Shown here in pieces: positions 25,099 to 34,565 of a DNA stretch of 64,000 bases; position 1 is the stretch's first letter, and the number at the start of each line of letters is the position of its first letter. The notes under the pieces are model-generated. The model was not told the origin of the DNA, searched no databases, and worked only from the letters and a program-made list of their open reading frames with translations. Where the stretch lies: NCBI RefSeq assembly GCF_004310865.1, contig NZ_SIXI01000003.1, forward strand, positions 124,001 through 188,000, in the 5' to 3' direction. The position numbers were made by a program, and so were the translations under genes. The DNA comes from Aquabacterium lacunae. Lineage in GTDB: Bacteria > Pseudomonadota > Gammaproteobacteria > Burkholderiales > Burkholderiaceae_C.

Positions 25099-26511
25099 AT
25101 GAGCACCCTGTACGAACAGCTGGCCGATGCGCTGGCCCAGCGCATCCACGAAGGCAACCTGCAACCCGGCGAGCGCCTGCCCTCGGTGCGGCAAGCCTGT
25201 GCGCAAGCCCAGGTCAGCCCGGCCACCGTGTTCCAGGCCTACGACCTGCTGGAAACACGCGGCTTGATCGAAGCACGGCCACGCTCGGGCTTTTATGTGC
25301 GGCGCACCCCGCAAGCCTTGCGGCAGCCCGCGCTGCCAGCCACCGCGCGCCGCGAGAGCACGCCTGTGGCCATCAGCGAGCTGGTGTTCGAGGTGCTCAG
25401 CAGCACGCGCGACAAGGAGGTGGTGCCCCTGGGCTCGGCCTTCCCTTCGCCGACCCTGTTCCCGCTGGAGCGACTGGCCCGTGATGGCGCACGCGCCATG
25501 CGGCAATTGGCGCCTCTGGCCTTGACCACCGAGCTGACCACGGGCAATGCGCGGCTGCGTGAAGCCGTGCGGGCACGGTGCGTGCGCCACGGCCTGCGGG
25601 TGAGCGCGCAAGAGCCCGTGATCACCAATGGCGCCATGGAGGCACTGAACCTCAGCCTGCAGGCCGTGACGCAACCGGGTGATGTGGTGGCCGTGGAGGC
25701 CCCCACCTTCTATGCCGCATTGCAAGCCCTCGAACGCCTGCACCTGCGCGCCGTGGAGGTGCCCACCGACCCGCAGCTGGGGGTGGATCCCGATGCGCTG
25801 GCCGAGGTGCTGCAGCGCCACCACGTGGCCGCCTGCTGGCTGATGCCGAACTTTCAGAACCCGCTGGGGGCCCTGATGCCGCACGCTCGCAAGCAGGCCG
25901 TGATGCGCACCCTGCAGCAAGCAGGCACACCGGTGGTGGAAGACGATGTGTACGGCGAGTTGCACCACGGCAGCGAGCGCCCCTTGCCGCTCAAGGCCTT
26001 CGACACCGAGGGGCAGGTGCTGTACTGCAGCTCGTTCTCGAAGTGCCTGGCGCCAGGCTACCGTGTGGGATGGGCCCTGCCCGGCCGGCACAGCCATGCA
26101 GTGCAGAAGCTGAAGATGATGAGCTCGCTGGCCACCTCGGTGCCTTCGCAGCTGGCCCTGGCCGAGTACCTCGAAGAAGGCGGCTACGACCGCCACCTGC
26201 GGCAATTGCGCAAGACCCTGGCCGACAGCCTGCACCAGTTGCGCACGGCCGTGCTGAAACACTTTCCGAAGGGCACGCGCGTGTCACGCCCGGCGGGCGG
26301 TTACTTCCTGTGGGTGCAACTACCCGACGGCGTGGACACCCTGGCCCTGCACCGCCAAGCCCTTGCGCAAGGCATCAGCACGGCGCCGGGGGCGCTGTTT
26401 TCGGCCGATCAGCGCTTTCGCTCGGCCCTGCGGCTCAATGGCGGGCACCCGCATGACGCGCGGGTGCTGGCAGCGGTGAAGGTGCTGGGCCGGCTGGCGG
26501 GCAAGACCTGA
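25099..26511 (+). CDS. MocR-family PLP-dependent regulator/aminotransferase
   Basis: 470 residues: GntR winged helix at about 1-75 (GERLPSVRQACAQAQVSPATVFQAYDLLETRGLI), linker, then an aminotransferase class I/II domain. PLP-binding landmarks: VEDDVYGELH, and SSFSKCLAPGYRVGW with the Schiff-base lysine in SFSKCLAPG. Resembles the YdcR group of MocR regulators. The target is not obvious: ccoG is divergent and unrelated in function, and the next gene (26531) is convergent. It carries its own palindrome directly in front. Confidence 0.88.
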   Translation: MSTLYEQLADALAQRIHEGNLQPGERLPSVRQACAQAQVSPATVFQAYDLLETRGLIEARPRSGFYVRRTPQALRQPALPATARRESTPVAISELVFEVLSSTRDKEVVPLGSAFPSPTLFPLERLARDGARAMRQLAPLALTTELTTGNARLREAVRARCVRHGLRVSAQEPVITNGAMEALNLSLQAVTQPGDVVAVEAPTFYAALQALERLHLRAVEVPTDPQLGVDPDALAEVLQRHHVAACWLMPNFQNPLGALMPHARKQAVMRTLQQAGTPVVEDDVYGELHHGSERPLPLKAFDTEGQVLYCSSFSKCLAPGYRVGWALPGRHSHAVQKLKMMSSLATSVPSQLALAEYLEEGGYDRHLRQLRKTLADSLHQLRTAVLKHFPKGTRVSRPAGGYFLWVQLPDGVDTLALHRQALAQGISTAPGALFSADQRFRSALRLNGGHPHDARVLAAVKVLGRLAGKT

Positions 26512-26530
26512 TCGTCAACCCGCCGAGGCC

Positions 26531-27412
26531 TCAATAGGCAGCGCGGTACAGCGCCGCACCCGCTTCCATCGGGTCACCTGTGCGCTCATAGGCTTCGACC
26601 CAGGCGTCGTAGTTGTGGATGGCCTCTTGCTGCCAGGGGTGGAAGCCCGGCTTGAAGTAGGCCAGCAGCGTGCCCAGGTGGCTGGAGATGATGCCCTTGT
26701 AGCCGAACAGCCACCAGCGGCACTTGGCCATCATCCACATGCGCTTGCCGAACGAGAAACCGTCGTTCTTGAGCAGGCGGTTGGTGAAGCGGATGGTCAG
26801 GTAGCTCAGGAACAGGGTCACGTGGATCATGGCGGCGCAACGCTTGAAGTAGCCCACCTTGGCCACCTGCTGCATCACGTCATAGGCCACAGCCTTGTGC
26901 TCCATTTCTTCCACGGCATGCCAAGCCATCATGGCGCGCAGCTTGGGGTCGGCGTTCTCCATCGTGCGCTTGTTCACGAAGAAGATCTCGGCCAGCATGG
27001 CCGTGAAATGTTCGAAGGCCGAGGTCAGGGCCAGGTTGTATTCCTTCGAGAAGTGCTTGGTGTGGAAGTTGTTGTTGGCGTTGATGAAGTCAACGATGGC
27101 GTCGATGTCCATGCCCTGCTCGCGCAGGCGCTGGTTGTACTTCGAGTGCACGATGCCGTGCTGCCCTTCCTGGCGGATGAAGGTCTTGATCTCGGCCAGC
27201 AGCTTGGGGTCGGTGGTCTGCTCGCGGAAGGCGCGCACACAACTGATGAAGTAGCGTTCACCATCCGGAAAGGCGGCCTGCAGGGCGTCGACCAGGCGCG
27301 ACTTGTAGGGGTTGTTCTCGTACCACCAGCGGGGCAGTTCCCCGTCCAGGCCGAAGTCCAGTTTCTCGCGGGCCACCAGTTCCTTGGCGTTGTGCAGGGC
27401 TTGATTGCTCAT
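26531..27412 (-). CDS. Predicted metal-dependent hydrolase (PF10118-type)
   Basis: 293 residues. Helical bundle with likely diiron ligands: EQTTDPKLLAEIKTFIRQEGQHGIVH (ExxxH type) and HAVEEMEHKAVAYDV (EExxH). This is the 'predicted metal-dependent hydrolase' family common in Actinobacteria and Proteobacteria, with no proven substrate. GGAGAC precedes the ATG at 27412. It is divergent from the NylA-like amidase. Confidence 0.85.
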   Translation of the reverse strand: MSNQALHNAKELVAREKLDFGLDGELPRWWYENNPYKSRLVDALQAAFPDGERYFISCVRAFREQTTDPKLLAEIKTFIRQEGQHGIVHSKYNQRLREQGMDIDAIVDFINANNNFHTKHFSKEYNLALTSAFEHFTAMLAEIFFVNKRTMENADPKLRAMMAWHAVEEMEHKAVAYDVMQQVAKVGYFKRCAAMIHVTLFLSYLTIRFTNRLLKNDGFSFGKRMWMMAKCRWWLFGYKGIISSHLGTLLAYFKPGFHPWQQEAIHNYDAWVEAYERTGDPMEAGAALYRAAY

Positions 27413-27602
27413 GTGTGTCTCCAGTCGGGCGCCGTGATCGGCTCTCGGTTTGATCTGGCGCAATGGTAGGAGCGGCAACTGGCAATGCAAGGCACTTGGA
27501 ACGACACAAGGGCAGCGTGGACGTCAGCGTCGCGCGCGGCCTTCGACAAAGGCTGGTCGAGCGCCCCCCTACAATCCAAACGGAGCACATGCAACAACCC
27601 AC

Positions 27603-29054
27603 ATGAGAAACACAAGCACACCGCGCGTCCATGCTTTCCAGGCTGATGCGCTGGCCGACCACGATGCCGTCGGGCTGGCACAGGCCCTGCGCCGTCGTCA
27701 GGTGTCCGTGCAGGAGGTGACGGCGGCTGCGGTGGCCCGCATCGAGCAGGTCAACCCCATGCTCAATGCCATGGCGCTTCGCACCTACGAGCGGGCCCGA
27801 AGCTGGCACGCCCGCGCGGATGCCCCGGGTGCATTCGCAGGTGTGCCCACCCTGCTGAAAGACACCGTGGACCTGGCCGGCCACCCGACCCAGCTGGGGT
27901 CACGCCTGTTCGTGTCGGCCAAGGCCCGCAAGGACGATCCCTTTGTGCGTCAGTTCCTGGCCCAGGGATTCAATGTGCTGGGCAAGACACGCCTGCCCGA
28001 ATTCGGCTTCAACGGCACCACCGAGTACCAGGACGGCAGTGCCACGGCCAACCCCTGGCACACGGCCTATTCATCGGGCGGCTCCTCAGGGGGTGCTGCA
28101 GCGCTGGTGGCCGCAGGTGCGGTGCCCATCGCCCATGGCAATGACGGTGGCGGCTCCATCCGCATCCCGGCCGCCGCATGTGGGCTGGTGGGCCTGAAGG
28201 TGACGCGCAACCGGCTGGTCAATGCGGCCTTGTCGCGCACCCTGCCCTTGAACCTGATCACCGAAGGCGTGCTCACGCGCAGCGTGCGCGACACTGCCAC
28301 CTTCCTGGCCGAGGCGGAAAAAACCCATCACCACCGTGGCCTGCCGCGCGTGGGCCTGGTGGAGGGGCCCGCGTCGCGGAAACTGCGGATCGGCCTGTGG
28401 ACCACGCCGCCCAGCGGTGGTGCACTCGACGCCGACACCGAAGCTGCCGTGTGGCGCGCGGCCCGGCTGCTGGAAGCGGCAGGCCACCATGTCGAGCCAA
28501 TCCAGGCGCGCCTGTCCCAGGCTCACATCGACAGCTTCCTGCTGTATTGGGGGTTGCTGAGCTTTGCGGTCGGGCGCTTCGGCCGTGTGATGTTCAGGGG
28601 CACCGACTGGGACCTGAACCAGTACGAGGGGCTCAGCCGCGCGCTGATGCACACCTTCCAGCGGGGCTGGTACCGCATGCCTTCAGCCGCCATGGCGCTG
28701 CTGAGCGCCCAGCGTTGGAACGCGACCCACCTGGCCCCGTTCGATGCCGTGCTCAGCCCGGTGCTGACCCATGCCTCACCGCGCCTGGGTTACCTGAACC
28801 CCGCGACCGACCCCGACACCTTGTTGCCCCGCCTGATCGAGTATGTGGCGTTCACGCCCCTGCAGAACGCGCTGGGCACGCCAGCCATCTCGGTGCCCAT
28901 GGGCATGACGCAGGAAGATCCACGCCCCATCGGCATTCAGTTGTCGGCCCAAGCCGGGCAAGAGGGCACCTTGCTGTCGCTGGCCTATGAACTGGAGGCC
29001 CAGGCGGCCATGCCGCACTTGGCGTCCACCCCCATGGGACACAAGCTCGGCTGA
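27603..29054 (+). CDS. Amidase signature enzyme, NylA-like
   Basis: 483 residues. Complete amidase-signature triad: Lys86 (LLKDT), cis-Ser161 in SSGGSSGG, nucleophile Ser185 in GGGSIRIPA. Upstream and following stretches (AHGNDGGGSIRIPAAACGLVGLK) resemble 6-aminohexanoate cyclic-dimer hydrolase NylA more than GatA. It cleaves an amide of unknown identity. It ends 7 bp before the convergent lipase. A NylB-like serine hydrolase lies about 4 kb downstream in the same window. Confidence 0.85.
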   Translation: MRNTSTPRVHAFQADALADHDAVGLAQALRRRQVSVQEVTAAAVARIEQVNPMLNAMALRTYERARSWHARADAPGAFAGVPTLLKDTVDLAGHPTQLGSRLFVSAKARKDDPFVRQFLAQGFNVLGKTRLPEFGFNGTTEYQDGSATANPWHTAYSSGGSSGGAAALVAAGAVPIAHGNDGGGSIRIPAAACGLVGLKVTRNRLVNAALSRTLPLNLITEGVLTRSVRDTATFLAEAEKTHHHRGLPRVGLVEGPASRKLRIGLWTTPPSGGALDADTEAAVWRAARLLEAAGHHVEPIQARLSQAHIDSFLLYWGLLSFAVGRFGRVMFRGTDWDLNQYEGLSRALMHTFQRGWYRMPSAAMALLSAQRWNATHLAPFDAVLSPVLTHASPRLGYLNPATDPDTLLPRLIEYVAFTPLQNALGTPAISVPMGMTQEDPRPIGIQLSAQAGQEGTLLSLAYELEAQAAMPHLASTPMGHKLG

Positions 29055-29061
29055 CAGGCTG

Positions 29062-30021
29062 TCACAGCCCCATGGCCTTGAGCCGCCCGGCTTGGCCCAC
29101 GTAAAAGGCCACCGGGTCAGGCGCGCCCTTGCCGATCAGGCCAAACACCTGGTTGATCTGGTCCATGTGGTTCCAGGGGTAGTCGGCGCGCAGCATCTTG
29201 CCCCAGTGGGCCGCGCACACGGTGACCAGGCCGTCACTGGGTTCAGGACCTGCCTTGAACAGGGCGTCGACCGGGTCCCAGGCATTGGTCTTGACCCCCA
29301 CACCGGCCACCGAGTAATAGCGCACACCGTTGCTGGCCAGCTCGGGACCGCTGCGGCAAGGCTGCAGTGGCGCACCGGCCGGGAAGGCGCTGTTGAAGCG
29401 GGCCGTGTCGGTGGCCCAGGCCTTCAAGGCCTCAGGGTCTTGCGGCAGCGTCGGCGAGCCGCTGAGGGTGTCGATGAACTTGCCCACGCTGGCCACCGTC
29501 TTGGGGTCGGCCAGCAGCTGCTGCAGCACCGGGTCTGGGTTGGTGGCGTCGATCACGTGGGGTGAGCCCACGGTGGTGACGCTGGCCACCAGCTCGGGCG
29601 CCACACCGGCCACATAGCGCACGGTAGGGCCGCCCTGGCTGTGCCCAATCAGGTTGAACTTGCGGTAGCCCTTGGCCGCAGCCCACTGCTGCAACTGGGC
29701 CAGCAACTGCTCACCACGCACGTTGTTGTCATGGACCGCGGACACCTTGGCCACCAGCACGGTGGCACCGCCCTTGCGCAAGGCGGTGGGGATGCCGTAC
29801 CAGTAGTCGTAACCCAGGATGGCATCCCAGCCCATCAGGCCATGCACCAGCACGATGGGGTGGCGGGTCTGGGCGGAGGTGGCGGCGGTGGTGGCCGTGC
29901 TGGGTGCGGGTGTGTGTGCCTGTGCACGTGCAGGGCTTGTGACACTGGCGGCAGCCAACAGGCCCACCGCCATGGTCACCAGGCGCCCAAGCCGACCCCA
30001 GCCAGGGGCAATGCGTGTCAT
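29062..30021 (-). CDS. Secreted triacylglycerol lipase (LipA-like, family I)
   Basis: 319 residues with a signal peptide ending about TSPARAQA and a Pro/Thr-rich linker. Oxyanion motif HPIVLVHGLMGWD; nucleophile Ser in GHSQGGPTVRY; the calcium-linked catalytic Asp/His region DGLVTVCAAHWGKM and YPWNHMDQINQV are as in Burkholderia/Pseudomonas lipases. Those enzymes usually need a foldase (Lif) encoded next door; none is adjacent here, so folding may be independent or the foldase lies elsewhere. Confidence 0.87.
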   Translation of the reverse strand: MTRIAPGWGRLGRLVTMAVGLLAAASVTSPARAQAHTPAPSTATTAATSAQTRHPIVLVHGLMGWDAILGYDYWYGIPTALRKGGATVLVAKVSAVHDNNVRGEQLLAQLQQWAAAKGYRKFNLIGHSQGGPTVRYVAGVAPELVASVTTVGSPHVIDATNPDPVLQQLLADPKTVASVGKFIDTLSGSPTLPQDPEALKAWATDTARFNSAFPAGAPLQPCRSGPELASNGVRYYSVAGVGVKTNAWDPVDALFKAGPEPSDGLVTVCAAHWGKMLRADYPWNHMDQINQVFGLIGKGAPDPVAFYVGQAGRLKAMGL

Positions 30022-30138
30022 GGGTTGACTCTCCAGGTAGACAAATGGATGCACGCCAGCATAACCGGGCTCAAGCCCGGACACACACACACCGATATAA
30101 ACCGTGCAGATTGCATACCTCACCTGAAAGGATTTCGA

Positions 30139-30591
30139 ATGATTCGTCGCTCTGTGCTCATGGCCGTGGCCCTGTCTTTGCCTTTGCTGGCCCATGCCGG
30201 GGAAGCGCCAGAGACGCCTCAGCAACTCAAAGGAGGCAAGGTCATCAGCGTGGAAGAAGCCGGCAAACTGGCCCAGGGCAAAGGGGTGACTTTTGTGGAC
30301 ACCCGCAGCGTGATCAACTTCGGCAAGGGACATGTGCCCGGCGCGGTCACGGCCGCCTACAAGGAAAAGAGCGAGAAAGTGGAGAACTTCGACGCCAGCG
30401 TCGACAGCTTCGACTTCGCCAAGATCCCCGCAGACAAGTCCGCCAAGATCGTGTTCTACAGCGATGGCCCCACCGGCTGGAAGTCTTACAAGGCGTCGGT
30501 GCTGGCCATCCAGAAGGGACACACCAACGTGATGTACATGCGTGGTGGCTTCGCTGAGTGGACGGCCAAGAGCCTCCCGGTCGAACGATAA
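30139..30591 (+). CDS. Secreted rhodanese-like protein without catalytic cysteine
   Basis: 150 residues, signal peptide ending LLAHA, then one rhodanese domain ([31 protein letters not shown]). The active-site loop reads [15 protein letters not shown]; in related periplasmic rhodaneses this loop carries a Cys where Ser is found here, so sulfurtransferase activity is unlikely. It may be a binding-only domain. AAAGGA precedes the ATG at 30139. It lies 65 bp upstream of a chemoreceptor gene. Confidence 0.85.
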   Translation: MIRRSVLMAVALSLPLLAHAGEAPETPQQLKGGKVISVEEAGKLAQGKGVTFVDTRSVINFGKGHVPGAVTAAYKEKSEKVENFDASVDSFDFAKIPADKSAKIVFYSDGPTGWKSYKASVLAIQKGHTNVMYMRGGFAEWTAKSLPVER

Positions 30592-30656
30592 GTCACGTCA
30601 AAGTCTGGATCAGGTTGCCCCCCGGCCAGAGGGGCCAATGCAAGAAGTGGATCGAC

Positions 30657-32144
30657 ATGAACGACAAGACTTTGTGGCCCCAATCGCTCGCTGGCCAAGT
30701 CAAACTGGGTGTCATCGTCATGGTGCTGTCAGGCCTGCTGTTGGGGCTCTTTGCGGTTGACGGCTATCGCCGGGCCAACCACATCCTGGAAAGTGCACGA
30801 CTGGCCACCCAACTGAGTGCATCCCTGCAGAGCACCCTGCGGGGTGTGGGGGAGTTCATCCTCACGGCGGGCGCCAAATCGGCACGCGACCAGACCAGCC
30901 ACGGCATGGCTGAAACCGAACGGCTGATGCCCTTGGCCCAGGCGGCCAACCCCGGCTTCGCCGCGTCGGCCCAAGCCTGGCCTGAGCACCGTGAACTGAT
31001 TCAGACCATCCTTCAACAGAAGTCACCCAGTGGCGAAGACGAAGCCACCGTCCTGGCCTTTGGGAAACTCATCGGCAACATCACCGACACCACCCAGCAC
31101 ATCGAGCAACTGGCGAGCAAGACCGAAGCGGAAGCTCGTCAGCAGATCCGCACAACCCTCACCGTGCTGATTGGCGGCACAGGCCTGCTGGTGGGCATGT
31201 GCATCATTGCAGGCGTGGCCATCACCCGCACCCTGAAAGCACGCCTGGGCGCCGACCCGAGGGATGTGGTGCGGGTGGTGCGCAAGGTGGTGACGGGCGA
31301 CTTGTCGACTCCCGTCCGAGTCGAACCTGGCGACGACAGCAGCTTGCTGGCGGAGGTCCACACCATGCAGCAGGCGCTCAATGGCATGGTGACCTCGATC
31401 AGGCAGTCGGCGGAGAGCATTGCCACCTCATCGTCTCAGATCGCCGCCGGCAACCTGGACCTGAGCCACCGCACCGAACAGACTGCGGCCAACCTCGAGA
31501 ACACGTCGGCCGAAGTACAGGCCATGGCCAACTCGGTGCAATGCACGGCGTCCACGGCCCGCACAGCCACCGACATGGCCAGCGCAGCAGCCAGCGCGGC
31601 TGCACAAGGCGGCGAGGTCGTGTCCCAGGTGGTCGACACCATGCAGCGCATCGATGCGTCGTCGCGCAAGATCTCGGAGATCATCGGTGTGATCGATGGC
31701 ATCGCCTTTCAGACGAACATCCTGGCGCTCAACGCAGCCGTCGAGGCCGCCCGCGCAGGCGAGCAAGGCCGCGGCTTTGCGGTGGTGGCCAGCGAGGTCC
31801 GCGCACTGGCCGGCCGCAGCGCATCGGCCGCCCGCGAGATCAAGGGCCTGATCCAGTCAAGCGTCGAAGAGGTGGAGACCGGCCGACACCTGGTCGAAGA
31901 CGCCGGCCACTCCATGCAGAACATCGTGGAACGGGTGGATCAGGTCACGGCCATGATCGACCAGATCGCGAGCTCTGCCCGCCATGAAAGCGAGGGCATC
32001 GAGAAGCTCTCCAACGCGGTCAAGAGCCTGGACACCATGACGCACCAGAACGCAGCCCTGGTCGAAGAAGCCTCGGCCAGCGCCAGCAGCCTGGCAGGCC
32101 TGGCCGAACAGTTGTCGGGCATGGTCAAGTCGTTCAAGCTGTGA
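30657..32144 (+). CDS. Methyl-accepting chemotaxis protein
   Basis: 495 residues: helix at about 15-40 ([16 protein letters not shown]), a periplasmic four-helix-bundle-type ligand domain (about 45-160), a second helix ([19 protein letters not shown]), HAMP region, then a long coiled-coil signalling domain. The hairpin tip [35 protein letters not shown] is the invariant MCP signature. It communicates with CheA/CheW elsewhere. The ligand is unknown. No C-terminal CheR-binding pentapeptide is visible (ends SFKL). Confidence 0.92.
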   Translation: MNDKTLWPQSLAGQVKLGVIVMVLSGLLLGLFAVDGYRRANHILESARLATQLSASLQSTLRGVGEFILTAGAKSARDQTSHGMAETERLMPLAQAANPGFAASAQAWPEHRELIQTILQQKSPSGEDEATVLAFGKLIGNITDTTQHIEQLASKTEAEARQQIRTTLTVLIGGTGLLVGMCIIAGVAITRTLKARLGADPRDVVRVVRKVVTGDLSTPVRVEPGDDSSLLAEVHTMQQALNGMVTSIRQSAESIATSSSQIAAGNLDLSHRTEQTAANLENTSAEVQAMANSVQCTASTARTATDMASAAASAAAQGGEVVSQVVDTMQRIDASSRKISEIIGVIDGIAFQTNILALNAAVEAARAGEQGRGFAVVASEVRALAGRSASAAREIKGLIQSSVEEVETGRHLVEDAGHSMQNIVERVDQVTAMIDQIASSARHESEGIEKLSNAVKSLDTMTHQNAALVEEASASASSLAGLAEQLSGMVKSFKL

Positions 32145-32181
32145 CGGCCTCCGGGCCCCCCTGGAAGGAAGTTTGACGGTC

Positions 32182-32250
32182 GCGGACAAACCCCAATGTC
32201 CGCTGGCGCCTGGATGCGTACATTTGTCCTCTTATTGTGAGTGGACAAAT
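32182..32250 (+). promoter_or_regulatory. Two GGACA/TGTCC inverted repeats before amidohydrolase gene
   Basis: Four half-sites of the type GGACA or its complement form two dyads: GCGGACA at 32182-32188 with TGTCCGC at 32197-32203, and ATTTGTCC at 32222-32229 with GGACAAAT at 32243-32250. Dyad centres are about 44 bp apart and the second overlaps the start-codon region of the amidohydrolase (GTG 32241/ATG 32253). They are probable operators of the TetR regulator encoded at 34553-35215, which would control the amidohydrolase and NylB-like genes. Confidence 0.55.
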
Positions 32251-32252
32251 CC

Positions 32253-33335
32253 ATGGGCATGCCGTCCAGCGCCTCAAGGCGCCATTGCCTTCAAAGTGCG
32301 TTGGGCCTGGCTGCAGGGGCAGCCACCCAGTTCGCGGCCTTGCCCACCCGGGCAGCCGCGGCACCGACTCGCATCGACGTCCATGCGCACCTCATTCCCG
32401 ACTTCTACCGATCGGCCCTGAAGACCCACGAGGTCGAGGGCGATGGCGGCCTGCCCACCCCCGCCTGGTCACCCGATGCCGCGGTGGACTTCATGAACAA
32501 GTTCGGCATCCAGGCCCAGGTGGTGTCGCTGTCAGAGCCGGGCTTTGGCTTCCTGCCAGATCCGTCATTGCGGCGGCAGATGGCCCGGCAGATCAACGAC
32601 TACATCCGAGATGCGCTCGTGGGTGCACCGGCCTGGTCGAGGTCGCACCGGCGGTTCGGCGGCTTCGCCAGCTTGCCGCTGGGCAACGCCCGAGACAGCA
32701 ACGAAGTGCTCGCCGCCATCGATGAAGCCAACCGGGCCATGAACCTCCTGAAGCTCGATGGCATCGGGCTGTACACCCACTACCAGGGCGTCTACCTGGG
32801 TGATCCGTTGCTGAACCCGCTGATGCGCGCACTCAATGACCTGGAGGCCATGGTCTTCATTCACCCGGTCGCACCGCCTGTGCAGCCCGAGTTGAAGATG
32901 CCCACCTTCGTGCTCGAGTTCCCCTTCGAGACCACGCGCGCGGTGACCAACATGCTCTACAAGGGCATCTTCTGGCGTTACCCCAAGATCCGATGGCTGC
33001 TGCCGCACGCGGGGGGCACGATCCCCTTCCTCTCGCACCGTGCGGGCCTGTTGGCCTTGCAGCTGAACCCTCGCAACAGTGCGTTCAGCCAGCTGTATTT
33101 CGACACGGCCTTGTCGGCGGCGCCGGCTTCCATGGCCGCCACGCGAGAGATCACGCCCACCAGCCACATCCTGTTCGGGTCGGACTTCCCGTATGCCCAG
33201 CTGGTGTACGGCCTCAAGTTCCCGGGCGACCCCAACCCCGAACTCAACGACAGCTTCAGTGCGGCCGAGCGACAGATGGTCGACCGCAGCAATGCCCTGA
33301 CCCAACTGCCCCGCCTGGCCCAACGTCTGGGCTGA
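32253..33335 (+). CDS. Amidohydrolase family protein (Amidohydro_2), Tat/Sec exported
   Basis: 360 residues. An N-terminal twin-arginine-like segment (SSASRRHCLQSALGLAAGA) precedes a metal-dependent TIM-barrel amidohydrolase: IDVHAHLIPDFY metal-binding HxH, FIHPVAP, LPHAGGTIPF and LFGSDFPYAQ as later ligand strands. Similar to ACMSD-like decarboxylases/hydrolases. It is followed 33 bp downstream by a NylB-like hydrolase. The start is uncertain: GTG at 32241, ATG 32253 or ATG 32259. Confidence 0.82.
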   Translation: MGMPSSASRRHCLQSALGLAAGAATQFAALPTRAAAAPTRIDVHAHLIPDFYRSALKTHEVEGDGGLPTPAWSPDAAVDFMNKFGIQAQVVSLSEPGFGFLPDPSLRRQMARQINDYIRDALVGAPAWSRSHRRFGGFASLPLGNARDSNEVLAAIDEANRAMNLLKLDGIGLYTHYQGVYLGDPLLNPLMRALNDLEAMVFIHPVAPPVQPELKMPTFVLEFPFETTRAVTNMLYKGIFWRYPKIRWLLPHAGGTIPFLSHRAGLLALQLNPRNSAFSQLYFDTALSAAPASMAATREITPTSHILFGSDFPYAQLVYGLKFPGDPNPELNDSFSAAERQMVDRSNALTQLPRLAQRLG

Positions 33336-33368
33336 CGGCTTTCAATCCATCCATCACACCCCAACATC

Positions 33369-34565
33369 ATGCGACACCACTCTGCCCACACCCGCCCATG
33401 GAACCGCCTGCTGGCGGGCATCGCATTCAGCCTGGGCCTGACCCAAGGCGTTCTGGCCCAGGGCCTGCCACCGGCCTTGTTCCTGCCTGAGGCGGTGCTG
33501 CCCCGCGCCACCATCGATGCGGCCAAAGACGGCCACACCCTGCCCACCGCCGCGCCGCGATCGCCGATAGCGAACTTCCGGTACACGCATGAGGGCGTCA
33601 GCAAGTCCTTGGCCCAGTACCAAAGCGAAGCCAAGGTGCGCGCGTTGCTGGTGATCAAGGACGGCAAGATCGTCCACGAGTACAACCGCTTCCCATACCA
33701 CAAGGGCTCTCTGCACCAGTCATGGTCGATCGGCAAGCAAGTGCTGTCGGCGCTGATCGGGATCGCCATCCACGAAGGTGCGATCCGCTCGGTCGATGAC
33801 CGCATGGACCGCTATGCCCCCGAACTGGCACTCAACGGCTTTGCGGGCGTGACCTTCAAGCAGGCCTTACAGATGTCCTCAGGTGTTCAGTACGACGAAG
33901 AGGCCGATCGCTTCAAGCTGTTCACGGACGTGATCACCGACTACCTCACCGTCGGCCTGTCGGGCAAGACCGTGCTGGACAAGACCCTGGCCCCGGAGCT
34001 GACCCCAGCTTTTGCCCCAGGCAGTCGCTACCAGTACGCCAGCATCAACAGCCAGGCCTTGTCACACGCGCTGGAGAAAGCCGTGGGCATGCCGTACCAG
34101 CGCTACCTGGAGACTCGCTTGTGGAAGCCGATGGGCACGGCAGACGCGGCCAAGGTGCTGCAGGATCGTGAGAAGAAGGCCTTCACCTTCTGCTGCCTGT
34201 ACGCCACCACGCGCAGCTACGCCCTGTTCGGGATGCTGTATGCCAATGGCGGCCAACTGAATGGCCGACAGATCGTGCCCGCACAGTGGATCAAGCAATC
34301 GACCACCTTCGAGGGCGACCCGAGCAACTGGCGCTCGGTGCCGCGCGCAGGCAGCACCGGCCTGTACGGCTTTGGCTACCACTGGTGGCCACTGGAAGGT
34401 GACCGCGGTGATTTCTCAGCGCTTGGCGTGTTTGGGCAGGCCATTCATGTGTTGCCGCGCCAGAACACGGTGATCGTGCGCATGAGCGGTGACTTCGACA
34501 CGCCGGGCGCGCATTCGGAAGAAAACGTGGCCATGGGCCGCGCGTTGGCCGATTACCTCGACTGA
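33369..34565 (+). CDS. NylB-like serine hydrolase, beta-lactamase class C fold
   Basis: 398 residues with a signal peptide (cleavage after VLAQ). Catalytic Ser120-x-x-Lys123 (SIGK) and Tyr223-Ala-Ser225 (YAS) match the SxxK and YxS of 6-aminohexanoate dimer hydrolase NylB. The C-terminal GYHWWP and GVFGQAIHVLP also agree with that group, as does FTFCCLYATTRSYALFGMLYANGG. It hydrolyses an ester or amide; nylon-oligomer activity is not implied. Its stop overlaps the convergent TetR gene by 13 bp. Confidence 0.85.
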   Translation: MRHHSAHTRPWNRLLAGIAFSLGLTQGVLAQGLPPALFLPEAVLPRATIDAAKDGHTLPTAAPRSPIANFRYTHEGVSKSLAQYQSEAKVRALLVIKDGKIVHEYNRFPYHKGSLHQSWSIGKQVLSALIGIAIHEGAIRSVDDRMDRYAPELALNGFAGVTFKQALQMSSGVQYDEEADRFKLFTDVITDYLTVGLSGKTVLDKTLAPELTPAFAPGSRYQYASINSQALSHALEKAVGMPYQRYLETRLWKPMGTADAAKVLQDREKKAFTFCCLYATTRSYALFGMLYANGGQLNGRQIVPAQWIKQSTTFEGDPSNWRSVPRAGSTGLYGFGYHWWPLEGDRGDFSALGVFGQAIHVLPRQNTVIVRMSGDFDTPGAHSEENVAMGRALADYLD

